From Campylobacter lari (GTDB taxonomy: Bacteria; Campylobacterota; Campylobacteria; Campylobacterales; Campylobacteraceae), in assembly GCF_001017575.1 (NCBI RefSeq), contig NZ_CP011372.1, positions 124,001-188,000 of the forward strand: DNA of 64,000 nucleotides. Reading direction: 5' to 3'. Of this stretch, positions 47,523 to 55,495 are shown piece after piece. Under the pieces are notes generated by a model. That model made no database searches and was not told where the DNA came from. It saw only the letters and a list, made by a program, of their open reading frames with translations. Every line of letters begins with the position of its first letter. The stretch's first letter is position 1. The translations under genes and the position numbers were made by a program.

Positions 47523-48302
47523 ATGGAAGAAAATTCTACACATAATCTTAAAGCTTTTATTTATGCAACTTTAGTTTATTTTTTTGTTGTTTTTTTGGTA
47601 TTTTTTAAGTTGGTTGAGTATAAACCAAAAGCCATTGAATATACTGATGATCCTAATAGTTTTATTAATATAGAACTTGGCGATAGTATAAATCAAAATC
47701 AAGTAAATATGATACAAGAATTGCAAAAAGAAAATTTGCAAAGCTTATTTGAAGAAAATCTTCTGCAAAAATACACCACAAACAAAAGTGTCAATACGCA
47801 AAATATAGAACAACAAGCAAGTGTTTTTAATGAGTTGTTTGGTAAAATAGAAGACTATCAAGAAGAAAAAACAACTAAAGTGCAATCTTCTATGCCTTCA
47901 AAAAAACCTACTTTTGCCCAAAGAGAAAAAATCAATGATTTTTCTAAACAACTCAATGAAAATTTAAAAATAAACCAAGAACTAGGACAATCTGTTATAG
48001 AGCAAAAAATAGGTGTTTACAATCAATTTTTAGGTACTGTGAGAAAATACCTTGAAGATAGATGGAGGATTTATAATCCTAGTGGTAATTTAAGCATAGA
48101 TGTAGAATTTGTAATTGATAATAATGGCTATTTTTATTTGCTAAGTGCTACTAGTGCACATAGTGATAGTTTTGATAAAAAAGCAAAAGAATTTTTACAA
48201 AATTTAGAAGGAAGATACATAACTTTACCTCCAAATGGTAAAATAAGAAAAATCAAAATGCAACTTAGTGATATAATTGAGTTTAAAACGGAGAAACAAT
48301 GA
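47523..48302 (+). CDS. TolA-like protein (TonB/TolA C-terminal domain)
   Basis: Protein of 259 aa with one N-terminal membrane anchor (AFIYATLVYFFVVFLVFFKL, ~10-30), a Gln/Lys-rich helical stretch and a C-terminal domain (GTVRKYLEDRWRIYNPSGNLSIDVEFVIDNNGYFY, ~170-205) of the TolA/TonB fold. It is shorter than E. coli TolA. Position between tolR and tolB makes TolA the best reading: it spans the periplasm to contact TolB/Pal. It overlaps tolB by 4 bp. Confidence 0.85.
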   Translation: MEENSTHNLKAFIYATLVYFFVVFLVFFKLVEYKPKAIEYTDDPNSFINIELGDSINQNQVNMIQELQKENLQSLFEENLLQKYTTNKSVNTQNIEQQASVFNELFGKIEDYQEEKTTKVQSSMPSKKPTFAQREKINDFSKQLNENLKINQELGQSVIEQKIGVYNQFLGTVRKYLEDRWRIYNPSGNLSIDVEFVIDNNGYFYLLSATSAHSDSFDKKAKEFLQNLEGRYITLPPNGKIRKIKMQLSDIIEFKTEKQ

Positions 48303-49498
48303 AAAAAATACTAGTATTCTTATTTTTTTGTTCAGTATTATTTGGACAAGATGCAACAATATCTGTTGTTAATAAAGGTATGCAATTGCCTAAAATTTAT
48401 ATTAAAGATCAGTCTAAATTGAATGATTTAGATCTTAAAAAAAGTTTTTACAACATGCTTGTTAATGATATAAAAGTAAGTTCAAATTTTGAGATAACTC
48501 AAGATGAAAAACAAGGTGATTATATTTTTTCTTATATATTAAATAAAAATGGCAAGCTTTTAGATATTGATGTTGAAATTTTAGCTGCAAATGAAACTAA
48601 AACAAGATTTTATGAACAAATTCTTTCTATTGAAGAGTATCCATTTTTAGCACATAGAAGTGTTGCTCAAATGAATAAAAAGTTAGGTTTTGCTCCGGTT
48701 GATTGGATGGATCATAAAATTTTAATAGCTAGAACCCAAGGTAATAAGCAAAGTGATATTTTATTAGCAGATTATACTTTAACTTATCAAAAAGTATTGA
48801 TTTCAAAAGGTTTAAATTTGTTTCCTAAATGGGCAAATAAAGAGCAAAACTCATTTTATTTTACTGCCTATGAAGATGAGATTCCAACTCTTTATAAATA
48901 CAACATGAAAAATAAAAATATAACAAAAATCATTGCTAGCAAAGGTATGATGGTTGCTTCTGATGTGAGTGATGATGGTAAAAAAATTTTACTTACCATG
49001 GCCCCAAAAGACCAACCTGACGTATATTTGTATGATGTAGATTCAAAAAATCTGACACAAATTACAAACTACATGGGTATTGATGTAAATGGCAATTTTG
49101 TAGATGATGATAAAAAAATTGTATTTGTGTCTGATCGCTTGGGTTATCCAAATATTTTTATGCAAAATTTAGATTCAAATTTAACAGAACAAGTTGTTTT
49201 TCATGGTAAAAATAATTCTTCGGTTTCTACTTATAAACACTATATGGTTTATTCTAGTAGAGAAGTAAATCAAAGCGGAGTTTTTAATCTTTATTTAATG
49301 TCAACTCAAAGTGATTATATAAGACAACTTACTGCAAATGGTAAAAATCTTTTTCCAAGATTTTCTAGTGATGGAGAAAGTGTTGTATTTATTAAATATT
49401 TAGGTTCACAAAGTGCATTAGGAGTTATTAGAATTAATGCAAATAAAGCCTTTCATTATGGTTTAAAAGTAGGTAAAATTCAATCAATTGATTGGTAA
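48299..49498 (+). CDS. tolB: Tol-Pal system protein TolB
   Basis: Periplasmic TolB, 399 aa: signal peptide (MKKILVFLFFCSVLFG), an N-terminal alpha/beta domain to about residue 130, then a beta-propeller with repeats such as DVYLYDVDSKNLTQIT, KKIVFVSDRLGYPNIFM and LYLMSTQSDYIRQLT. TolB binds Pal and TolA and helps outer-membrane constriction at division. It overlaps the tolA-like gene by 4 bp; pal has its own promoter. Confidence 0.95.
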   Translation: MKKILVFLFFCSVLFGQDATISVVNKGMQLPKIYIKDQSKLNDLDLKKSFYNMLVNDIKVSSNFEITQDEKQGDYIFSYILNKNGKLLDIDVEILAANETKTRFYEQILSIEEYPFLAHRSVAQMNKKLGFAPVDWMDHKILIARTQGNKQSDILLADYTLTYQKVLISKGLNLFPKWANKEQNSFYFTAYEDEIPTLYKYNMKNKNITKIIASKGMMVASDVSDDGKKILLTMAPKDQPDVYLYDVDSKNLTQITNYMGIDVNGNFVDDDKKIVFVSDRLGYPNIFMQNLDSNLTEQVVFHGKNNSSVSTYKHYMVYSSREVNQSGVFNLYLMSTQSDYIRQLTANGKNLFPRFSSDGESVVFIKYLGSQSALGVIRINANKAFHYGLKVGKIQSIDW

Positions 49499-49520
49499 AA
49501 TATCAAAATAGCATTTTTTT

Positions 49521-49529
49521 TGTTATAAT
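49521..49529 (+). promoter_or_regulatory. pal: Extended -10 promoter of pal
   Basis: TGTTATAAT (49521-49529) with a TGn extension and consensus TATAAT, about 33 bases before the pal ATG, suggesting that pal is also transcribed apart from tolB. Confidence 0.65.
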
Positions 49530-49562
49530 TAAGTATGATTTTTAAATAAAAAGGGGAAAGCA

Positions 49563-50048
49563 ATGAAAAAAATCATTTTTGCTTCAATTACTGCATTTGC
49601 TGTTATTGTAAGTGGATGTGCTACAAAAAATACTAGTGTAAGTAGCTCAAGTAGTGTAGATGGTTCAAAAGGTAGTGGTGGTTCAGATAGATTTGAAAAT
49701 CTTGAATCTTTAAATTCTGTTGCAAATGTATATTTTGATTTTGATAAATTTAATGTTAGATCGGATATGCAAAAAGTTATTGCAAATAATGCTAAGATTT
49801 TCAACAAAGAAGTTGCTAATGCTGCAATCGTAGTTGAAGGAAACTGCGATGAGTGGGGAACTGATGAGTATAATCAAGCTTTAGGTTTAAAAAGAGCTAA
49901 AGCAGTAAAAGAATCTTTAGTAGCTCAAGGTGTTAATGCTGATAGAATTAGTGTAAAAAGCTATGGAGAGACTAATCCTGTATGTACTGAAAGAACAAAA
50001 GCATGCGATGCTCAAAATCGTCGTGCAGAATTTAAAATTGCAAAATAA
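49563..50048 (+). CDS. pal: Peptidoglycan-associated lipoprotein Pal (Omp18)
   Basis: Outer-membrane lipoprotein of 161 aa. Lipobox VIVSGC places the lipidated Cys at residue 19. The OmpA-like peptidoglycan-binding domain is seen in NVYFDFDKFNVRSD, VEGNCDEWGTDEYNQALGLKRA and NRRAEFKI. It is the C. jejuni Omp18 antigen. Strong AAGGGGAAAG ribosome binding site. cpoB follows after 12 bp. Confidence 0.97.
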   Translation: MKKIIFASITAFAVIVSGCATKNTSVSSSSSVDGSKGSGGSDRFENLESLNSVANVYFDFDKFNVRSDMQKVIANNAKIFNKEVANAAIVVEGNCDEWGTDEYNQALGLKRAKAVKESLVAQGVNADRISVKSYGETNPVCTERTKACDAQNRRAEFKIAK

Positions 50049-50060
50049 AGTTTTAAATAA

Positions 50061-51050
50061 ATGAAATTAAACTTATTATCAGTAGCTCTTTTAGGAGCTA
50101 CTTTTTTACATGCTGAAATTTCAGCATTTGATGCAGGAAAAGTAGATACAAAAACACCTTATGGTTTAACTCAAAATGAAAAATTGCAATATGAAAATCA
50201 AGAACGCTTAAAAGCTTTAAATGAATATTATACAAATTTAACAAGCAAAATAAATACAGCAGTGGAAAACATAGAGGGTTTGCAAAGTGTCACTGAGGGA
50301 TTAAATGCTCAGTATTCAAAAGCTAATACAAAATTGCTTTCATTAGAAGAAAACTATCAAAATTTTGATGCAAATATTACCCAAGAAATTCAAAATTTAA
50401 GAGCTTATATTGAAGAAAATAGACAAATTCAGGAAAAAAATCACCAAGAAATTCAAAAAGTTTTAGGTGAAATTACAACTTTAATCAATAAGATTAATGA
50501 TGATTATATTTCCAAAGAAGATATGAATCAAACTATAACTTTTTTTCAATCTGAAATAGCTAGGGTGCAAAATCAAACAAAAATTACTCCAGTTGTTCCT
50601 GTTGTAAGTGATGATAATAAAACCCAAGAAATCATTCAAGATACAAATAAAACTCAAGATGAAGTGATTGAAGTAAAAGACGATAGTTGGAAAAAATTAC
50701 AATCTAGTGAAATTTTGAAAAAAGCGATAGATGAAACTAATAAAAATCAATTTGAAGAAGCAAGAGAAAAATTTGAATATCTAATAAGTATTCACTATAA
50801 ACCTGCTAGGTCTACTTTTTGGCTTGGAGAGATAAGATATAAACAGCAAGATTATGCAGGTGCTTTGGGATTTTATAAAAAAAGTTCTGCTATAAGCACT
50901 AAAGGTGATTATGTGCCAAAATTGCTTTATCACACGGCTATTAGCTTGGATAAAGTTGGAGATCCAAAAAGTGCTAATAAATTTTATAAGGCTTTAAAGA
51001 CAGCTTATCCTGATAGTCCTGAAGCAAAAGTTTCACCAGATAGAAAATAA
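50061..51050 (+). CDS. cpoB: Cell division coordinator CpoB / YbgF-like TPR protein
   Basis: Periplasmic protein of 329 aa: signal peptide (MKLNLLSVALLGATFLHA), a coiled coil at ~50-175, a linker rich in Thr/Asn, and C-terminal TPR repeats (NQFEEAREKFEYLI, STFWLGEIRYKQQDYAGALGFYKK, PKLLYHTAISLDKVGD). The location after pal is diagnostic for CpoB/YbgF, which links Tol-Pal to peptidoglycan synthesis at division. The coiled coil is longer than in E. coli. Confidence 0.9.
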   Translation: MKLNLLSVALLGATFLHAEISAFDAGKVDTKTPYGLTQNEKLQYENQERLKALNEYYTNLTSKINTAVENIEGLQSVTEGLNAQYSKANTKLLSLEENYQNFDANITQEIQNLRAYIEENRQIQEKNHQEIQKVLGEITTLINKINDDYISKEDMNQTITFFQSEIARVQNQTKITPVVPVVSDDNKTQEIIQDTNKTQDEVIEVKDDSWKKLQSSEILKKAIDETNKNQFEEAREKFEYLISIHYKPARSTFWLGEIRYKQQDYAGALGFYKKSSAISTKGDYVPKLLYHTAISLDKVGDPKSANKFYKALKTAYPDSPEAKVSPDRK

Positions 51051-51063
51051 CAAAGGAGATAAA

Positions 51064-51648
51064 ATGGCTATAGAAAAAAATAGTGTAGTTTCAATGTTTT
51101 ATGAGTTAAAAGATGCAAATACTAATGAAGTTTTAGAATCAAATATTTATGCTGAACCTATTTCTTTTATTTTGGGTAAAGGTCAAATTTTAGAAGGATT
51201 AGAAGAAGAAATTCAAAAACTTAATGCCCCATGTAATGCTGATATTGTGATAAAAAAAGAAAATGCTTTGGGTGAATATGATGCAAATGCATTACAAACT
51301 TTACCAAAAGAGCAGTTTGCAGGGATTGATTTGCAAGTTGGTATGGAGCTTTTTGGCGAAGGTGAAGATGGTAATACAGTAAGAGTAATTGTTAGAGAAA
51401 TTACTGAAAATGAAGTTACTATTGATTATAATCATGCTTATGCAGGAAAAGACTTGTTATTTTCAATCAATATCGTAGATGTTAGAGCTGCAAGTGAAGA
51501 TGAAATTTTAACAGGAATTATCGCAGGTAGTAGAAGTTGTGGATGTGGTGGTGGAGGACATCACCATGATCATCATCACGGACATGGCGGTGGCGGATGT
51601 TGCGGAGGCCATGGGCATGGCGGTGGCGGCTGCTGCGGTGGTCATTAA
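51064..51648 (+). CDS. slyD: FKBP-type peptidyl-prolyl isomerase SlyD with metal-binding tail
   Basis: SlyD of 194 aa: FKBP domain (MAIEKNSVVSMFYELKDANT, FILGKGQILEGLEEEI), an inserted IF chaperone domain (~70-125), and a C-terminal tail from ~158 made almost only of Gly, His and Cys (CGCGGGG, HHHDHHHGHGG, CCGGHGHGG). The tail binds Ni2+/Zn2+ in other SlyD proteins and may supply nickel enzymes such as hydrogenase. The tail DNA is strikingly GC-rich compared with its surroundings. It overlaps the fabD start by one base. Confidence 0.95.
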   Translation: MAIEKNSVVSMFYELKDANTNEVLESNIYAEPISFILGKGQILEGLEEEIQKLNAPCNADIVIKKENALGEYDANALQTLPKEQFAGIDLQVGMELFGEGEDGNTVRVIVREITENEVTIDYNHAYAGKDLLFSINIVDVRAASEDEILTGIIAGSRSCGCGGGGHHHDHHHGHGGGGCCGGHGHGGGGCCGGH

Positions 51649-52568
51649 TGAATAGTGCATTTATTTTCCCAGGTCAAGGCTCTCAAAGTGTTGGCATGGG
51701 TTTGAGTTTTTATGATAATTCTAAAAAAGCAAAAGAATTGTTAGATAATGCTAGTGATTTTTGTAAAATTGATTTTAAAAATTTGCTTTTTAGGGAAAAT
51801 GAAAATTTAAATAAAAGTGAATTTACGCAAATGGCCATAGTTTTAAATTCATTAATGGCTTATGAAGCGTTAAAAGAGCAAGCTAATATAGAAGCTAAGT
51901 ATAGCTTGGGTCATTCGTTAGGAGAATTTAGTGCTTTGGCAACTCAAGATGCATTTGATTTTTTAGATGTAATAGCGCTTGTTAATAAACGCGGTAAGTT
52001 TATGCAAGAAGACTGCTCTAAAATAGAAGCTGGTATGATGGTGATTTTAGGGCTTGAAGATAAAGTGGTAGAAGAACTTTGTCAAAAGGCATTAAGCGAA
52101 GAAAAAAGCATTTTTGCTGCTAATTATAATTGTGATGGGCAAATTGTAGTAGCAGGTTTAAAACCTGATTTAGCTTCTTATGAGAGTGAGTTTAAAAATG
52201 CAGGAGCTAAAAGAGCCATGCTTTTGAATATGAGTGTTGCAAGCCATTGTCCATTATTAAAAAATGCATCTTTGAAACTTACAAAAGAATTAGAACCTGT
52301 TTTAAAAGAGAGTTTTAAAAGCGTAGTATCAAATGTTAATGCAAAAGTGTATAATGATAAAAATCAAGCTCTAACGCTTTTAAGTGAGCAACTCATCAAG
52401 CCTGTTCTTTATAAACAAAGCATTAAGGCAATAGATAAAGAAGTAGATTTTTATATAGAATTTGGTGCAAGTGTGTTAAAGGGCTTAAATAAAAAAATCA
52501 CTCAAAAAGAAACTTATGCCTTAAGTAAAATAGAAGATATTGATGAAATTTTAAAGGTAATTAAATGA
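51648..52568 (+). CDS. fabD: Malonyl-CoA:ACP transacylase FabD
   Basis: FabD, 306 aa, loads malonyl groups onto ACP for fatty-acid synthesis. FIFPGQGSQSVGMG (N-terminal), the nucleophile motif GHSLGEFSAL (Ser near 87) and the catalytic His region (SVASHCPLL) are visible. The frame extends upstream to 51597 inside slyD, but the ATG at 51648 gives the family N-terminus. It overlaps pfs by 4 bp. Confidence 0.97.
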   Translation: MNSAFIFPGQGSQSVGMGLSFYDNSKKAKELLDNASDFCKIDFKNLLFRENENLNKSEFTQMAIVLNSLMAYEALKEQANIEAKYSLGHSLGEFSALATQDAFDFLDVIALVNKRGKFMQEDCSKIEAGMMVILGLEDKVVEELCQKALSEEKSIFAANYNCDGQIVVAGLKPDLASYESEFKNAGAKRAMLLNMSVASHCPLLKNASLKLTKELEPVLKESFKSVVSNVNAKVYNDKNQALTLLSEQLIKPVLYKQSIKAIDKEVDFYIEFGASVLKGLNKKITQKETYALSKIEDIDEILKVIK

Positions 52569-53251
52569 AAATAGCTATTTTAGGTGCTATGCCTGAAGAG
52601 GTCACTCCTTTACTAGAAACATTAAAAGAGTATCAAACAGTAGAATATGCAAACAATACTTATTATCTTGCAAAATATAAAAATCATGAATTAATTATCG
52701 CTTATTCTAAGATAGGGAAAGTAAATTCCACTCTTAGTGCGGCTATTATGATAGAAAAATTTAAAGCTGAGCTTTTGCTCTTTACAGGTGTAGCAGGCGC
52801 TTTTAATCCTAGTTTAGAAATAGGAGATTTAATTTATGCAACAAAATTAGCTCAATATGATTTAGATATCACAGCTTTTGGTCATCCACTTGGTTATGTT
52901 CCAGGCAATGAAATTTTTATAAAAACAGATGATAAGCTAAATAATATTGCTATAGAGGTTGCTAAAGAACTTGGTGTTAAATTACAATCAGGTATTATAG
53001 CTACAGGTGATGAGTTTATTTGCGATGAGAGTAAAAAAGCAAAAATTAGAGAAATTTTTAATGCAGATGCTTGTGAAATGGAAGGGGCTAGTGTAGCTTT
53101 GGTGTGTGATGCTTTAAAAATTCCATGTTTGATTTTAAGATCAATGAGTGATAAAGCAGGCGAAAAGGCTGAATTTGACTTTGATGAGTTTGTAGAAAAA
53201 TCCGCTAAAATTTCAGCTAATTTTGTTTTAAAAATTTGTGAGAAATTATGA
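52565..53251 (+). CDS. pfs: MTA/SAH nucleosidase, also aminodeoxyfutalosine nucleosidase
   Basis: Nucleosidase of 228 aa with IAILGAMPEEVTPLL, FTGVAGAFNPSLEIGDLI, ATGDEFI and the catalytic MEGASVALVCDALKIPCLILRSMSDKAG (residues ~172-199). It cleaves S-adenosylhomocysteine and methylthioadenosine. In Campylobacter and Helicobacter the same enzyme cleaves 6-amino-6-deoxyfutalosine for menaquinone synthesis, linking it to mqnD in this window. Overlaps fabD and the next gene by 4 bp each. Confidence 0.95.
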   Translation: MKIAILGAMPEEVTPLLETLKEYQTVEYANNTYYLAKYKNHELIIAYSKIGKVNSTLSAAIMIEKFKAELLLFTGVAGAFNPSLEIGDLIYATKLAQYDLDITAFGHPLGYVPGNEIFIKTDDKLNNIAIEVAKELGVKLQSGIIATGDEFICDESKKAKIREIFNADACEMEGASVALVCDALKIPCLILRSMSDKAGEKAEFDFDEFVEKSAKISANFVLKICEKL

Positions 53252-54009
53252 TAAATCTTAGTAAAAAACTAATTAGAGAAGTTGCAAAAGCAAATGCTAA
53301 ATTTTCCCTAATAGGGGATAATGATAAGGTTTTATTGGGACTTAGTGGCGGGAAAGATTCTCTAGCTTTAGCACATCTTTTAAAACGTATGCAAGCGCAT
53401 GCGCCTTTTAAATTTGAACTTAAGGCAGTAACTTTAAGTTATGGTATGGGTGAGGATTATACTAAGCTTCATAATCACTGCAAAGAGCATGGTATTGATC
53501 ATGAAGTAATTGATTCTAATATTTATGAAATTTCAGGCGATACTATTAGAAAAAATTCAAGCTTTTGTAGCTATTTTTCAAGAATGAGGCGCGGAGCTTT
53601 ATACACTTACGCCTTAGAAAATGGTTTTAATAAATTAGCCATAGCTCATCATTTAGATGATGCAGTGGAAAGTTTTTTTATGAATTTTATTTACAATGGT
53701 GCTCTTAGAAGTCTAGCTCCAAAATATAAAAGCAAAAGAGGTGTAGAGGTTATTCGTCCTTTGATTTTTGTAAGAGAAAGACAATTAAGAGAAAATGCTA
53801 TTAATAATGAATTAGAAGTTATTGGTAATGAATTTTGTCCTGGTATGAAATTAAGTGAAAAAAATGTAAAATTTCCTCACGCTAGAGAAGAAGCTAAACA
53901 GCTTTTAGCAAATTTAGAAAAAGAAAATCCAAAATTATTTACAAGCTTAAAAACTGCATTTGAAAATATCCACACGGATAGTTTTTTCATGGTTAAGGAT
54001 AATGACTAA
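53248..54009 (+). CDS. TtcA-like tRNA 2-thiolation protein (PP-loop ATPase)
   Basis: PP-loop protein of 253 aa with LLGLSGGKDSLALAHLL (~28-44) and HHLDDAVESFFMNF, the adenylation site of TtcA/TilS-type enzymes. The SYFSRMRRGALYTYA region matches the TtcA segment CSxCSRxRRGxLY, but the second cysteine of the CxxC is Phe here (FCSYFSRMRRG). The C-terminal CNxCG region has a single Cys (FCPGMK). TtcA uses three cysteines for a [4Fe-4S] cluster, so chemistry may differ; hence no symbol. It corresponds by position to C. jejuni Cj0118. Confidence 0.8.
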   Translation: MINLSKKLIREVAKANAKFSLIGDNDKVLLGLSGGKDSLALAHLLKRMQAHAPFKFELKAVTLSYGMGEDYTKLHNHCKEHGIDHEVIDSNIYEISGDTIRKNSSFCSYFSRMRRGALYTYALENGFNKLAIAHHLDDAVESFFMNFIYNGALRSLAPKYKSKRGVEVIRPLIFVRERQLRENAINNELEVIGNEFCPGMKLSEKNVKFPHAREEAKQLLANLEKENPKLFTSLKTAFENIHTDSFFMVKDND

Positions 54010-54514
54010 ACTTTTAGTTGTTGTTGATTATCAAAATGATTTTATCGATGGTAGCTTAGGTTTTGAAAAAGCTACCAAGATAAAAGATAATATTCTTGCT
54101 CTTTTGAAAAATCATCAAGGTGATATTGTTTTTACTTTTGATACGCATGATAAGAATTATTTAAAAACTCAAGAAGGAAAAAATTTACCTATTTATCATT
54201 GCATTAGAGATACTTTAGGTTGGCAAATGCCAAGTGATTTTGATATGTATTTAAAAAATGCAAAAAAAATCTTTTATAAGAATGCTTTTGGTAGCTTAGA
54301 ATTGGCTAATTTTTTAAAACAAAATTATTATGAAAGTATAGAATTTTGTGGTTTGGTTTCACATATTTGTGTATTTAGTAATATTATTTTAGCTCAAAGC
54401 GCTAGTATCAACTCAAAAATTATATTGCATAAAAATGCAACAGCAAGCTTTAGCAAGTCTTTAGAAAATAGTGCTTATGAAATTTTGCAAGCTTATGGTG
54501 TAGAACTTTTATAA
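54002..54514 (+). CDS. pncA: Nicotinamidase-like cysteine hydrolase
   Basis: Isochorismatase-fold protein of 170 aa: catalytic Asp in VVVDYQNDFIDG (~residue 8), metal-binding FTFDTHDKNY, Lys in IFYKNAFGS, and the nucleophile Cys in FCGLVSHICV (~119-128). The set fits nicotinamidase, which converts nicotinamide to nicotinate in NAD salvage. The ATG at 54002 overlaps the previous gene by 8 bp; upstream in-frame codons belong to that gene. Confidence 0.82.
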   Translation: MTKLLVVVDYQNDFIDGSLGFEKATKIKDNILALLKNHQGDIVFTFDTHDKNYLKTQEGKNLPIYHCIRDTLGWQMPSDFDMYLKNAKKIFYKNAFGSLELANFLKQNYYESIEFCGLVSHICVFSNIILAQSASINSKIILHKNATASFSKSLENSAYEILQAYGVELL

Positions 54515-54515
54515 A

Positions 54516-55130
54516 ATGCAAGGTTTTATCTTACACACTCAGAGTGTAAAAGATGAGGATTTAATCGTTTATCTTTTAAGTGCTAAAAGAATTATTAAAA
54601 GTTATAGATTTTACGGAATGAGACATTCTAATATTTTAAGTGGATATAAGATTGATTTTGAGCTTGAAGAAAGTTCGAGGTTTTTACCACGCTTAAAAGA
54701 TGTTTTACATATTGGTTTTTCTTGGATTTTAGACAGAGAGAGAATGTTTTTTTGGCAAGAATTTATTAGGCTTTTTTATTGGCATTTAAAAGATGTTGAG
54801 GAAATTGATAGTTTTTATTTTGAGCTTTTAGAAGATTGTGCTAAACGTTTTGAAAAACAAGATTGCAAGCGTGTGATTGTGGATGCTTACTTAAAGATTT
54901 TAAGTTTTGAAGGACGTTTGCATAAAAGCTTTGTGTGTTTTTATTGTGATGAATATATACAAAAAAACGTTGTATTGGTAAGAGCTTTTTTACCTGCACA
55001 TAAAAAATGTGCTTTTGGCTATGAGTTTAAAGCTGAAGATCTTGCAAAGTTTTATGAAAATTTTAATTCATCGCATTTTAGCGATGAATATATTGATAAT
55101 TTATATAAAATTATTAAAGAGGGTTTTTAA
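54516..55130 (+). CDS. recO: RecO-like recombination protein
   Basis: Protein of 204 aa beginning MQGFILHTQSVKDEDLIVYLLSAKRIIKSYRFYG, the start of RecO OB folds (GFILHT...ded.iv.llt). The C-terminal helical part has one CxxC-like pair (FVCFYCDEYI) and a lone C near the end, as in zinc-bearing RecO. It is shorter than E. coli RecO (242 aa), typical for epsilonproteobacteria. RecO loads RecA on SSB-coated DNA. It ends convergently with a 17-bp overlap of the next gene. Confidence 0.82.
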   Translation: MQGFILHTQSVKDEDLIVYLLSAKRIIKSYRFYGMRHSNILSGYKIDFELEESSRFLPRLKDVLHIGFSWILDRERMFFWQEFIRLFYWHLKDVEEIDSFYFELLEDCAKRFEKQDCKRVIVDAYLKILSFEGRLHKSFVCFYCDEYIQKNVVLVRAFLPAHKKCAFGYEFKAEDLAKFYENFNSSHFSDEYIDNLYKIIKEGF

Positions 55131-55434
55131 GGGTAATATCATACATCATAATAGCCTCTTGTCTTAATTTTGCGATGATATTTGCACTGTCAATATGTGT
55201 ATTTTTTATAATAGCTTCCTTGCTATTTTTAATATCTTCAAGCAAATTTCCAAGTTGTTTTTGAGAGCTTTGTAGGCAAGTGCTTATACATTTTGGTTGG
55301 GTTTGTTGCAAAACTTGCTCGAAATTTAAACTTTGATTGTTAAGCTTTGAAGCATGTGCTGCTAAATTGTTTGCACTTGTTCTAATGCCACCTAATGCTT
55401 TGTAAATCCCTTTTGAATTGATATGAGCTGCCAT
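55114..55434 (-). CDS. Small protein with flagellar rod/hook-like termini
   Basis: Protein of 106 aa without signal peptide. The N-terminal part IYKALGGIRTSANNLAAHASKLNNQSL resembles the rod/hook protein start (AxSGxxxAxxxLxxxAxNIANxxT). The C-terminal IDSANIIAKLRQEAIMMYDITLKN resembles the end of that family (VDLAxEMVxMIxAQRAYxAN). Between them is only ~50 residues, so it would be a minimal FlgB/FlgC-like protein. C. jejuni has a hypothetical gene at this place (Cj0122). The resemblance is by eye; treat as unknown with a flagellar hint. It overlaps recO by 17 bp. Confidence 0.6.
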   Translation of the reverse strand: MAAHINSKGIYKALGGIRTSANNLAAHASKLNNQSLNFEQVLQQTQPKCISTCLQSSQKQLGNLLEDIKNSKEAIIKNTHIDSANIIAKLRQEAIMMYDITLKNPL

Positions 55435-55495
55435 GAACCTTCCTTGTTTTATGGTATCTCTTCATTCATATTGCTTAGTAACTTACAAGCAAAAA

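Noticed and set aside
51597-51647. Upstream extension of fabD into the slyD tail
   Set aside because: It translates the Gly/His-rich tail DNA in another frame; FabD proteins start at MNSAFIFPGQGSQ.
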